Source of the DNA: Mesostigma viride
Taxonomy: Eukaryota > Streptophyta > Mesostigmatophyceae > Mesostigmatales > Mesostigmataceae
Assembly: GCA_009746045.1 (NCBI GenBank)
Contig: RPFO01001773.1
Coordinates: 5,001 to 44,687 of the forward strand
Reading direction: 5' to 3'
Length of the DNA: 39,687 bases
Position 1 is the stretch's first letter. Each line of letters starts with the position of its first letter. Made by a program: the position numbers and the translations under genes. The notes under the pieces were generated by a model. That model did not search any database. It saw nothing but the letters and a program-made list of their open reading frames with translations, and was not told the origin of the DNA. Below are positions 1 to 11,300 of the stretch, in pieces.

Positions 1-3000
1 TCGGACGACCCGATGTCCACCTGCCGCAAGGTGAGCACTTGGTGTCCAAAAGACATGGCATGAGTGTCCACGCATCCCGCGTCCACCTGCCGCAGGTTGG
101 GCATAAGGTGCTCCCGCGGCTACACCGTGGGTATTCCTGCACGCAATCGGTCCTCATGCCCACCTGCCGCAAGGTGAGCTCGCAACATTTACGATAGGGT
201 TTACCGGCAGCGGCCTGTCGATGTTGGCGTGCTGGCTGGCCTTGAACTACGATTTATGCTGCACCTTGGTGTGTGTATCTCAGTGAAGTGTTGGAGGAGC
301 TAGTGAACGGTCAGTTCCATATGCAGGCTGCTTCCTATGACCACCTGCTGCAAGGCCTGTGGCTGCCCGTTGTGGCTCGCTTGGGCACGGCACCGTCATC
401 TGTGGATGTGACGTAGCACACTGCTACCGAGCCTGTGTTGATGATAGATCGATGGCTCCGCGACGCCTGGCCATCCGCTGAGTTCGTTGGAACCTCCACC
501 CTGACTTGCATAGACCATGGAACACCACCAAGCTGACTTATGTAGGCCATGGACCACCGCCAAGCTGACGTATGTCGGCCATGGACACCACCTCATCCTT
601 GTGTAGGCCACGCACACCACCACCCAATTTTGCGGGCCAACCACTGACATCCCCACCTCGTTCGTGCGGGCATCACCGCCAGATCGTCAACTGGCGGCAA
701 CACCTCCACTTCCCCGAGGACGCGCACCTCTCGTGGGAGGCTCGCAACCTGATCGAGCGGTGAGTGCGCGATGCTGGTCCAGCAGTCCTTGTCGCGGAGA
801 GGTGTGCTCATACGCATGTTGTGGGAGAGGGTGGAGCTGTACGCGATGGATGTCCTGTGGACGTGCGTGATGGAAAACCTGTATGGGTGAGTGGGCCATG
901 GTTTTGGAGAGGTGCGCGGTCGCAAATTCCGATGGCGCTATGAGCTATTGTTGCTGTGTCAGTAGGGAGCAATCCACTTGGTTCAGGGGGCGAGTCGTCG
1001 GTCCTCTTTAAGAGGTGATGAGCCCACACTTTTGTACGAGGGCTGTTGCATTATCCCGTTGAGCGTTACCGTTGATTCTATAATATCATGGTCATTGGCC
1101 TTAATGAAGTGGGCAATGTCGTAAAGGCCGTGCCGTGGCGGCTGGGGTTATGTGCGCAGGAGCGTGTGGGACGTTGGCCAGCAGTTGTTTGTGCCTGCGC
1201 AGACGTTGGCCAGCAGTTGTTTGTGCCTGCGCATTACCATGCGATCGGGCGGGCGGGCGGGCGGGCGGGCGGGCGGGCGGGCGGGCGGGCGCGGACATGT
1301 GGGAGCAGGTGACGTTGTAAAGCTGCCAAAGGTGGTGTGTATGGCAAAGGTTGTGGTGCGACAGGTTACGAGTTTTGCTGCCCGTGGAACCTCGCTTGGG
1401 TGTGCTGCTGCTAGGGCGAGGATGGAAGACTGCATGGGGGCGTGCTGCTACCCCAAACAGCCGTACGGGGCCAGTTGGCTCCACTTGGCCGCGTTCACTC
1501 TGTAGATGGCTGGGACAGTCGCTCTGTGCATGGGCTGTGGCCCTCGGCTGCGTGTCTGTGGGGGCAGTGCTCCTTATTACTGTGCACCGACGTACTCCCT
1601 CCCACCTCCTGTCCTCCACGCGCTTGGCGGAGCGCCCGCTGTGGATCCATGATGGGTGCTGGCCCACGTCGGCGTCGCCCGGGCATGTGGCCAACCCACC
1701 AAATGGCACCATGCACGCCCGCCTCCACCCCTACTCACGCACCCACACGACATGCGCCGTCCCACACACCCTGCAGGCTGCTGTGCGACGTGGACAACCG
1801 TCTGGGCACGCACGGGGGCGCCGACGAGATTAAGGTGCGGGTAGTGGCAGTGTGTGTGGGGGGGAAGATGTGGTGGTGGCAGGAAGAGGGGGGGAGGGGG
1901 ATGTATGCTGGTTGGGGAGGTAGTGGGAGGGAGAGCGTTGGAAGTCGCTGCGAATAATTCCATCCATGGCCTTAAGATGGTGGAATCGACTCACCTAACT
2001 ACAAGCTCGTATTGTTCCCTGCCTTGAAGCTCATTTAGTGACCTGTATGCGGCACCTCATCTTCCACCCCATGACGGGCCCCCCTTAGTTGGGCTGGGCT
2101 CTGATAGATCATGGTGGTGCAGGTGCCCTTGCTGCACCTAGAGCAAGTGTCGTTTACATTCCCACCCTTGCAGGAAGTAGCTTAGAATGTATTAAAAGCC
2201 ATATGCCCCTTCTCTGGGATATGTGCTACATATACTCCCAACGGAGTTATGTTCCTAATTAATTAATGCGGCACCTGTATAGTGACCTGTCTACTCATAG
2301 AGGGCCTCCCCGTGCCTGCCACCTATGCGCGCTGCGCCTCTCCCCTCGCTCATAGTCTCTCCTCCCCGCCCTTTCCGTCCTGCCTTCCCTCGGCTCCTCT
2401 GCAGGCGCACCCCTTCTTTGCGGGTGTCCCGTGGGACAAACTGTACCAAATGGAGGCTGCCTACCGCCCCGTGGTGGAGGGGGAGCTGGACACGCGGAAC
2501 TTTGAGGACTTTGAGGAGGTGAGGGCACCCATCCCTATGAATAACTGGAATGAACGTTTGTGAGGATGTTGAGGAGGTGAGGGCAAACACTCCTATGAAT
2601 AACTGGAATAGACGTCTGTGAGGATGTTGAGCAGGTGAGGGCACACAGACCTATGAATAACTGGAATAGACGTGTGTGAGGATGTTGAGCAGGTGAGGGC
2701 ACACAGTCCTATGAATAACTGGAATGAACGTTTGTGAGGATGTTGAGGAGCTGAGGGCCAATGCAGCGCACGGTGGAGGAGGGGTGAGAGGGTGAGCGCA
2801 CACCACATGGCTGAGCACCTCGCGGAGGCGAGAAGTCAAGTGAGGATGGTTAAGCGCATGCTCATGGCTTGTAGTTTGAGTAGGCAAGGGCGGTGGGGAC
2901 TGTGTGGGTAGAGGAGGGCGCGGCTCCTCGTTCATATATGGTATACACCGCCCTCCCCTCCGCAGCGTACTGCTGTGAGGAAGTTGCGGAGGAGAGGGCA

Positions 3001-5384
3001 TTCGCATGGTGGAGGGATTCGAAGGGGTGGGGGCATCGGCGTCCCCCCCCCGTGTGTGTGAATCATCCCCCTCATGTGTGTGTGTGTTTAGGCGCGTCTT
3101 GTGTTTTCATGCAGGCAGGCAGGCTACGTGTGCACTATGTTCAGGCAGGCCATCCCGGCTCATACCGGGGGAAACACTTGCCACCCAGTTTTACGTACCC
3201 CATGACCCCATGCCATGCACAGCGTCCCGTCCTCTCTCCTTTCCCGCACTGGTTGCGTTTTGCGTGCCAGGCTCCCTACGTGTGCTTTTCTCAAGCGCTC
3301 CGGAATCCTTGCAAACAAGTGATCAATATTTTGGCAGGGATAAGAAATGTGAGGTGTGCCTGTGGCCAGGACTGCCAGCTGTCCCACCCGTCGGTGCCTT
3401 GTCTTACACACCATCACATTGTCAAAGAATGTTCGCCCCTTGCCCTCCTGTATCCCACGCCCGTCCTGCCCACCACGTCGTACGCGTCTGCCCACCGTCA
3501 CGCACCTGCCCACCACGCGACCATGTCTCTTCCTCCCCGCCTTGCAGGTGGATGCGCGCGCCACGTCCAGCACTCGCGAGACCAAGCTGCGCAACAAGGT
3601 GTGGGTGTAAACCTTACATATGACATAGCAAGCTGCGCAACAAGGTGCGGTCGCAAACCTTACATATGACATAACATGCTGCGCAACAAGATGCGCCCAT
3701 CAACAGTTCATAAGTAATAAATATGACATAACAAGCTGCGCAACAAGGTGCGCCCATGAACAAAATGCATACGACATCACAAGCTGCTGCTAACAAGGGG
3801 CGCGCATAAACAAAGTACATAACAAATAAGAACTACTGTCACGTAACAAGCTGCGCAACACTGTGCGCTTGAGCACGCACGCGCAGCGCGCCGTATAGTT
3901 CATGTGCGTCCTTGCCTGTGAGATGTGGGATGTAGCATGCGAGGTGGCAGTGAGGTGGCATGTGGGATGTTTGACGTGTGCTGTGTGGGCAACGTGGACC
4001 GACGTGGTGGCCCCAAACTGCCTCAATGGAAACCAAGCGTGTGTGGCCCATCCATCCCCCGGCGTCATCCATCCATCCATCCATCCCAGAATGCTCTACC
4101 TGATAAAGCTAGGGAATACGAGGGGGGTGCCGGGTGGCTGCCTCTGCGTGCCATGTCCCTTGCCGTGTGCACGGGTCTAGGTGGGCGGGCTGTGTGCTCC
4201 CCGGTGGGCGGGACAGGTGGAAGCAGGTGGAAGCTGGTGGCAGCGGGTGCGTAGGGAGTATAAGTCATTACGGAGTGCCACATAAGTCATTACGGAGTGC
4301 CATGGATGTCACCACACAGGGCGCGGAAACTGGGCCTCACACAACCCACAGCTCTCCACATGCTGCACACAACCCACAATCTAGAACAGGACAGAATTTT
4401 CTTCCGAATGCTGCCAGCTTCAAACAATGCCGCAGATGGTGTTCCTCTTTTGCTCGCGCTGGCACAAGGCAAGCCCATGCCGGCACAACTCCCATGCTGA
4501 CGACCCGCACGCTGTCACGATCACGCGGTCTGTGCGCACACCATATGTTTGTGCGCGTGCGCGTGTGGGTCCCTGCGCGCGGTGCGTGCGGCCGCCGGCA
4601 GCTGACGACGCAGGACGTCAACTTCATCGGATACACGTACAAGAACTTTGAGGTGGTTGGCGACGACGGCAGCGCCGTGGGTGCGTGGGGTGGGCGTACC
4701 ACTGGGGAATGCCTTCACGTGCATGTGTGCCCGCCCCTGTACTGTGCCGGTGGCCCCCTCCATCGCCCCTACTCCGTTTGTGTGGGTGCTACCTTGTCCG
4801 GTGGCATCTCCTCGTCTCCTCACCTGTGTGTGCCAAGCAGACCCCTGTCCTGTCCACGCACAATCTACCATATGCCTGCTTCGTCTCCCAGCCAGTTTCT
4901 TCTATTCAATGGGGGCCCCGTGACCTGGCCCGCGGGTTCGACGGCGGCTCAACATTTTCACAATCCTACCCGAGGGGTTTGCCTTGCGAAGCCGTGTCTC
5001 ACCTCCCTAGTGGATGCCGCCTCGCCCACACCTGTGGGGGTTGTGGCTGGCCTTGCACCTACGTGCTGTGCGCGGGCCACACCTTGCAGATCTGAAGAAG
5101 AAGGAGAAGGCCGCGCGGCCGTCCATGAAGAATTTGTTTGCAGGTGAGCGCACACGATGCGGGTCTGAAGGGGATGAAGTGGGCCTGCCCGCATCGTGCA
5201 CGGGCCGGTGTTTACCACCCGCGTGCTGGGGTGGTTCTACTTGCCAGCATGCTGGTCGCATTTGCGGGCCGCCCACACACTTGCAGGGGGAGGGGGGGAA
5301 GACCTGCCCCGCAACCATGGCAGCAGCGGGGAACGATTGCGGCCATTGTTACAGCCGTGGTGGCGGCCATGGTTGCAGCCGTGA
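1..5384 (+). CDS. NDR-family AGC serine/threonine kinase, 3' part (seven exons, 5' end outside window)
   Basis: This is the C-terminal part of an NDR/LATS-family protein kinase, which in eukaryotes acts with MOB co-activators in cell-cycle and morphogenesis signalling. Exons 1-30, 683-759, 1777-1834, 2405-2518, 3548-3598, 4602-4680 and 5090-5143 join in consistent phase, each with a GT donor and AG acceptor; a terminal exon 5287-5384 is proposed. The first exon encodes SDDPMSTCRK, the end of kinase subdomain X. The next two give IVNW and the conserved Arg of NRLG. Exon 2405 carries AHPFF, WDKLYQMEAA and ELDTRNFEDFEE, the NDR C-terminal extension. Exon 4602 holds the hydrophobic motif FIGYTYKNF, with phospho-acceptor Thr at 4635-4637. 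Exon 5090 encodes LKKKEKAARPSMKNLF, the usual NDR tail. The 17-residue exon 3548-3598 matches poorly and lacks the usual GPWRKML-like stretch. LSW replaces the common LSP after the FPE motif. Family assignment is near certain; an intact upstream kinase core cannot be checked here. Confidence 0.93.
17..359 (+). repeat. Copies of the first exon/intron junction within intron 1
   Basis: The exon end and donor around CCACCTGCCGCAAGGTGAGC (from 17) recur inside the 652-bp intron at about 83 (CCGCAGGTTGG, donor altered), 160 (CCGCAAGGTGAGCT, exact) and 341 (CTGCAAGGCC, decayed). The copy near 160 is a complete decoy 5' splice site. Spacing is irregular (66, 77 and 181 bp), so this is an old, degenerate tandem expansion. 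The rest of the intron to 682 contains no exon I can see. Confidence 0.8.
508..622 (+). repeat. Short tandem repeat of about 32 bp in intron 1
   Basis: About three and a half units of roughly 32 bp start near 511, 543, 575 and 605. They share TAGGCCATGGACCACC followed by CAAGCTGAC; the later units are degenerate. It lies just upstream of the acceptor of exon 683-759. Confidence 0.7.
1170..1233 (+). repeat. 32-bp perfect tandem duplication in intron 2
   Basis: Two identical 32-bp copies (1170-1201 and 1202-1233) begin GACGTTGGCC and end TGCCTGCGCA. They sit in the middle of the 1017-bp intron 760-1776, which otherwise shows no coding signal. Confidence 0.9.
1246..1291 (+). repeat. (GGGC)n microsatellite
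   Basis: About eleven GGGC units in a row lie directly after the 32-bp duplication in kinase intron 2. Four or more G3 runs with one-base spacers on the transcribed-sense strand meet the usual pattern for G-quadruplex formation. Confidence 0.95.
2503..2757 (+). repeat. 58-bp tandem repeat made from the exon/intron junction of intron 4
   Basis: The true exon end GACTTTGAGGAG with donor GTGAGGG at 2519 is followed by junction copies at 2577, 2635, 2693 and 2751, each exactly 58 bp apart. The intronic part shares CCTATGAATAACTGGAAT. The first three downstream copies keep GAGGAG or GAGCAG followed by GTGAGG, so each is a plausible 5' splice site; the last has CTGAGG and has lost the GT. The rest of the intron, to 3547, has no recognisable exon. 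Confidence 0.95.
3583..3870 (+). repeat. Tandem copies of the exon/intron junction of intron 5
   Basis: The exon end CAAGCTGCGCAACAAG with donor GTGTGG (exon ends at 3598) recurs at about 3629, 3675, 3732, 3780 and 3847, spaced 46, 46, 57, 48 and 67 bp. The first copies share the following intronic tract AACCTTACATATGACATA. The copies at 3629 and 3732 keep AACAAGGTGCG and so a potential donor. The others are mutated (AAGATG, AAGGGG, ACTGTG). Confidence 0.92.
4065..4087 (+). repeat. (CATC)n microsatellite in intron 5
   Basis: Five CATC units lie in the kinase intron 3599-4601. A little downstream, CATAAGTCATTACGGAGTGC is present in two adjacent copies between about 4258 and 4302. No coding signal is visible in the rest of this intron. 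Confidence 0.9.
5287..5384 (+). CDS. Proposed last exon of the NDR kinase, ending in the minisatellite
   Basis: Exon 5090-5143 ends in phase 1 at a GTGAGC donor. The next good acceptor is TTGCAG at 5281-5286. Splicing there keeps the frame for 32 codons (GGGGEDLPRNHGSSGERL, then a tail ending RPWLQP) to a TGA at 5382-5384. The last codons and the stop are made by the first unit of the 28-bp minisatellite, so the array would be the 3' UTR or lie just beyond it. The alternative is no splicing at 5143 and read-through into a different tail. The frame fit supports the exon, but this tail is not conserved in the family, so it stays an inference. Confidence 0.5.
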
Positions 5385-8300
5385 ATGGTCGCGGCCATGG
5401 TTGCAGCCGTGAATGGTCGCGGCCATGGTTGCAGCCGTGAATGGTCGCGGCCGTGGTTGCAGCCGTGAATGGTCGAGGCCATGGTTGCAGCCGTGAATGG
5501 TCGCGGCCATGGTTGCAGCCGTGAATGGTCGCGGCCATGGTTGCAGCCGTGAATGGTGGCGGCCATGGTTGCAGCCGTGAATGGTCGCGGCCATGGTTGC
5601 AGCCGTGAATGGTTGCAGCCGTGAATGGTCGCGGCCGTGGTTGCAGCCGTGAATGGTGGCGGCCATGGTTGCAGCCGTGAATGGTGGCGGCCATGGTTGC
5701 AGCCGTGAATGGTGGCGGCCATGGTTGCAGCCGTGAATGGTCGCGGCCATGGTTGCAGCCGTGAATGGTCGCGGCCATGGTTGCAGCCGTGAATGGTGGC
5801 GGCCATGGTTGCAGCCGTGAATGGTGGCGGCCATGGTTGCAGCCGTGAATGGTCGCAGCCGTGGTTGCAGCCGTGAATGGTCGCAGCCGTGGTTGCAGCC
5901 GTGAATGGTTGCAGCCATGGTTGCAGCCGTGAATGGTTGCAGCCATGGTTGCAGCCGTGAATGGTCGCGGCCATGGTTGCAGCCGTGAATGGTCGCGGCC
6001 ATGGTTGCAGCCGTGAATGGTCGCGGCCATGGTTGCAGCCGTGAATGGTGGCGGCCATGGTTGCAGCCGTGAATGGTTGCAGCCGTGAATGGTCGCGGCC
6101 ATGGTTGCAGCCGTGAGTGGTGGCGGCCATGGTTGCAGCCGTGAATGGTCGCGGCCATGGTTGCAGCCGTGAATGGTCGCGGCCATGGTTGCAGCCGTGA
6201 ATGGTGGCGGCCGTGGTTGCAGCCGTGAATGGTCGCGGCCGTGGTTGCAGCCGTGAATGTTTGCAGCCGTGGTTGCAGCCGTGAATGGTTGCAGCCGTGG
6301 TTGCAGCCGTGAATGGTTGCAGCCATGGTTGCAGCCGTGAATGGTGGCGGCCATGGATGCAGCCGTGAATGGTCGCGGCCATGGTTGCAGCCGTGAATGG
6401 TCGCGGCCATGGTTGGAGCCGTGAATGGTCGCGGCCATGGTTGCAGCCGTGAATGGTCGCGGCCATGGTTGCAGCCGTGAATGGTCGCGGCCATGGTTGC
6501 AGCCGTGGATGGTCGCGGCCATGGTTGCAGCCGTGAATGGTCGCGGCCATGGTTGCAGCCGTGAATGGTGGCGGCCATGGTTGCAGCCGTGAATGGTCGC
6601 GGCCATGGTTGCAGCCGTGGATGGTCGCGGCCATGGTTGCAGCCGTGAATGGTTGCGGCCATGGTTGCAGCCGTGGATGGTCGCGGCCATGGCTGCAGCC
6701 GTGAATGGTCGCGGCCATGGTTGCAGCCGTGAATGGTCGCGGCCATGGTTGCAGCCGTGAATGGAGCCATGAATGGTGGCGGCCATGGTTGCAGCCGTGA
6801 ATGGTCGCGGCCATGGTTGCAGCCGTGAATGGTCGCGGCCATGGTTGCAGCCGTGAATGGTGGCGGCCATGGTTGCAGCCGTGAATGGAGCCATGAATGG
6901 TGGCGGCCATGGTTGCAGCCGTGAATGGTCGCGGCCATGGTTGCAGCCGTGAATGGTCGCGGCCATGGTTGGAGCCGTGAATGGTCGCGGCCATGGTTGC
7001 AGCCGTGAATGGTCGCAGCCATGGTTGCAGCCGTGAATGGTCGCGGCCATGGTTGCAGCCGTGAATGGTCGCGGCCATGGTTGCAGCCGTGAATGGTCGC
7101 GGCCATGGTTGCAGCCGTGAATGGTGGCGGCCATGGTTGCAGCCGTGAATGGTTGCAGCCGTGAATGGTCGCGGCCATGGTTGCAGCCGTGAATGGTCGC
7201 GTCCATGGTTGCAGCCGTGAATGGTCGCGGCCATGGTTGCAGCCGTGAATGGTCGCGGCCATGGTTGCAGCCGTGAATGGTCGCGGCCATGGTTGCAGCC
7301 GTGAATGGTCGCGGCCATGGTTGCAGCCGTGAATGGTGGCGGCCATGGTTGCAGCCGTGAATGGTGGCGGCCATGGTTGCAGCCGTGGATGGTCGCGGCC
7401 ATGGTCGCAGCCGTGAATGGTCGCGGCCATGGTTGCAGCCGTGAATGGTCGCGGCCATGGTTGCAGCCGTGAATGGTCGCGGCCATGGTTGCAGCCGTGA
7501 ATGGTTGCGGCCGTGGTTGCAGCCGTGAATGGTCGCGGCCATGGTTGCAGCCGTGAATGGTCGCGGCCATGGTTGCAGCCGTGAATGTTTGCAGCCGTGA
7601 ATGGTCGCGGCCATGGTTGCAGCCGTTAATGGTCGCGGCCATGGTTGCAGCCGTGAATGGTCGCGTCCATGGTTGCAGCCGTGAATGGTGGCGGCCATGA
7701 TTGCAGCCGTGAATGGTCGCAGCCATGGTTGCAGCCGTGAATGGTCGCGGCCATGGTTGCAGCCGTGAATGGTCGCAGCCATGGTTGCAGCCGTGAATGG
7801 TCGCGGCCATGGTTGCAGCCGAGAATGGTGGCGGCCATGGTTGCAGCCGTGAATGGTCGCGGCCATGGTTGCAGCCGTGAATGGTGGCGGCCATGGTTGC
7901 AGCCGTGAATGGTCGCGGCCATGGTTGCAGCCGTGAATGGTCGCGGCCATGGTTGCAGCCGTGAATGGTGGCGGCCATGGTTGCAGCCGTGAATGGTCGC
8001 GGCCATGGTTGCAGCCGTGAATGGTCGCGGCCATGGTTGGAGCCGTGAATGGTCGCGGCCATGGTTGCAGCCGTGAATGGTCGCGGCCATGGTTGCAGCC
8101 GTGAATGGTGGCGGCCATGGTTGCAGCCGTGAATGGTCGCGGCCATGGTTGCAGCCGTGAATGGTTGCAGCCGTGAATGGTCGCGGCCATGGTTGCAGCC
8201 GTGAATGGTGGCGGCCATGGTTGCAGCCGTGAATGGTTGCGGCCATGGTTGCAGCCGTGAATGGTCGCGGCCATGGTTGCAGCCGTGAATGGTCGCGGCC

Positions 8301-11300
8301 ATGGTTGCAGCCGTGAATGGTCGCGGCCATGGTTGCAGCCGTGAATGGTTGCAGCCGTGGTTGCAGCCGTGAATGGTCGCGGCCATGGTTGCAGCCGTGA
8401 ATGGTCGCGGCCGTGGTTGCAGCCGTGAATGGTCGCGGCCATGGTTGCAGCCGTGAATGGTTGCAGCCGTGAATGGTGGCGGCCATGGTTGCAGCCGTGA
8501 ATGGTTGCGGCCGTGGTTGCAGCCGTGAATGGTCGCGGCCATGGTTGGAGCCGTGAATGTTTGCGGCCATGGTTGCAGCCGTGAATGGTCGCGGCCATGG
8601 TTGCAGCCGAGAATGGTGGCGGCCATGGTTGCAGCCGTGAATGGTCGCGGCCATGGTTGCAGCCGTGAATGGTGGCGGCCGTGGTTGCAGCCGTGAATGG
8701 TCGCGGCCATGGTTGCAGCCGTGAATGGTTGCGGCCATGGTTGCAGCCGTGAATGGTCGCGGCCATGGTTGCAGCCGTGAATGGTCGCGGCCATGGTTGC
8801 AGCCGTGAATGGTCGCGGCCATGGTTGCAGCCGTGAATGGTCGCGGCCATGGTTGCAGCCGTGAATGGTCGCGGCCATGGTTGCAGCCGTGAATGGTCGC
8901 GGCCATGGTTGCAGCCGTGAATGGTCGCGGCCATGGTTGCAGCCGTGAATGGTCGCGGCCATGGTTGCAGCCGTGAATGGTTGCAGCCGTGAATGGTCGC
9001 GGCCATGGTTGCAGCCGTGAATGGTCGCGGCCGTGGTTGCGGCCGTGAATGGTTGCGGCCATGGTTGCAGCCGTGAATGGTCGCGGCCATGGTTGCAGCC
9101 GTGAATGGTCGCGGCCATGGTTGCAGCCATGAATGGTGGCGGCCATGGTTGCAGCCGTGAATGGTCGCGGCCATGGTTGGAGCCGTGAATGGTCGCGGCC
9201 ATGGTTGCAGCCGTGAATGGTCGCGGCCATGGTTGCAGCCGTGAATGGTCGCGGCCGTGGTTGCAGCCGTGAATGGTCGCGGCCATGGTTGCAGCCGTGA
9301 ATGGTCGCGGCCATGGTTGCAGCCGTGAATGGTTGCGGCCATGGTTGCAGCCGTGAATGTTTGCGGCCATGGTTGCAGCCGTGAATGGTCGCGGCCATGG
9401 TTGCAGCCGTGAATGGTGGCGGCCATGGTTGCAGCCGTGAATGGTTGCGGCCATGGTTGCAGCCGTGAACGGTGGCGGCCATGGTTGCAGCCGTGAATGG
9501 TTGCAGCCGTGGTTGCAGCCGTGAATGGTGGCGGCCATGGTTGCAGCCGTGAATGGTTGCAGCCGTGAATGGTCGCGGCCATGGTTGCAGCCGTGAATGG
9601 TCGCGGCCATGGTTGCAGCCGTGAATGGTTGCAGCCATGGTTGCAGCCGTGAATGGTCGCGGCCATGGTTGCAGCCGTGAATGGTTGCAGCCATGGTTGC
9701 AGCCGTGAATGGTCGCGGCCATGGTTGCAGCCGTGAATGGTCGCGGCCATGGTTGCAGCCGTGAATGGTTGCGGCCATGGTTGCAGCCGTGAATGGTCGC
9801 GGCCATGGTTGCAGCCGTGAATGGTGGCGGCCATGGTTGCAGCCGTGAATGGTCGCGGCCGTGGTTGCAGCCGTGAATGGTCGCGGCCATGGTTGCAGCC
9901 GTGAATGGTCGCGGCCGTGGTTGCAGCCGTGAATGGTCGCGGCCATGGTTGCAGCCGTGAATGGTGGCGGCCATGGTTGCAGCCGTGAATGGTGGCGGCC
10001 ATGGTTGCAGCCGTGAATGGTCGCGGCCATGGTTGCAGCCGTGAATGGTGGCGGCCATGGTTGCAGCCGTGAATGGTCGCGGCCATGGTTGCAGCCGTGA
10101 ATGGTCGCGGCCATGGTTGCAGCCGTGAATGGTCGCGGCCATGGTTGCAGCCGTGAATGGTCGCGGCCATGGTTGCAGCCGTGAATGGTTGCGGCCATGG
10201 TTGCAGCCGTGAATGGTCGCGGCCATGGTTGCAGCCGTGAATGGTCGCGGCCATGGTTGCAGCCGTGAATGGTCGCGGCCATGGTTGCAGCCGTGAATGG
10301 TTGCGGCCATGGTTGCAGCCGTGAATGGTCGCGGCCATGGTTGCAGCCGTGAATGGTCGCGGCCATGGTTGCAGCCGTGAATGGTCGCAGCCATGGTTGC
10401 AGCCGTGAATGGTGGCGGCCATGGTTGCAGCCGTGAATGTTTGCAGCCATGAATGGTGGCGGCCATGGTTGCAGCCGTGAATGGTCGCGGCCATGGTTGC
10501 AGCCGTGAATGGTCGCGGCCATGGTTGCAGCCGTGAATGGTCGCGGCCATGGTTGCAGCCGTGAATGGTCGCGGCCATGGTTGCAGCCGTGAATGGTCGC
10601 AGCCATGGTTGCAGCCGTGAATGGTCGCGGCCATGGTTGCAGCCGTGAATGGTCGCAGCCATGGTTGCAGCCGTGAATGGTCGCGTCCATGGTTGCAGCC
10701 GTGAATGGTCGCGGCCATGGTTGCAGCCGTGAATGGTTGCAGCCGTGGTTGCAGCCGTGAATGGTGGCGGCCATGGTTGCAGCCGTGAATGGTCGCGGCC
10801 ATGGTTACAGCCGTGAATGGTCGCGGCCGTGGTTGCAGCCGTGAATGGTTGCGGCCATGGTTGCAGCCGTGGATGGTGGCGGCCATGGTTGCAGCCGTGA
10901 ATGGTTGCGGCCATGGTTGCAGCCGTGAATGGTTGCGGCCATGGTTGCAGCCGTGAATGGTTGCGGCCATGGTTGCAGCCGTGAATGGTCGCGGCCATGG
11001 TTGCAGCCGTGAATGGTGGCGGCCATGGTTGCAGCCGTGAATGGTCGCGGCCATGGTTGCAGCCGTGAATGGTCGCGGCCATGGTTGCAGCCGTGAATGG
11101 TGGCGGCCATGGTTGCAGCCGTGAATGGTCGCGGCCATGGTTGCAGCCGTGAATGGTCGCGGCCATGGTTGCAGCCGTGAATGGTCGCGGCCATGGTTGG
11201 AGCCGTGAATGGTCGCGGCCATGGTTGCAGCCGTGGATGGTCGCGGCCATGGTTGCAGCCGTGAATGGTCGCGGCCATGGTTGCAGCCGTGAATGGTGGC

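Noticed and set aside
868-900. A decayed copy of the exon/intron junction in intron 2 (AACCTGTATGGGTGAGTG)
   Set aside because: Similarity to the true junction at 745-770 is too weak, and there is no tandem structure as in introns 1, 4 and 5.
2036-2290. TAGTGACCTGTA and GCGGCACCT words occurring in swapped order near 2036 and 2267
   Set aside because: Short matches only; no longer alignment supports a rearrangement.
2893-3669. 258-codon + strand ORF over kinase introns 4 and 5
   Set aside because: It overlaps the 17-residue exon, crosses splice sites and low-complexity sequence, and has no domain; chance ORF in GC-rich introns.
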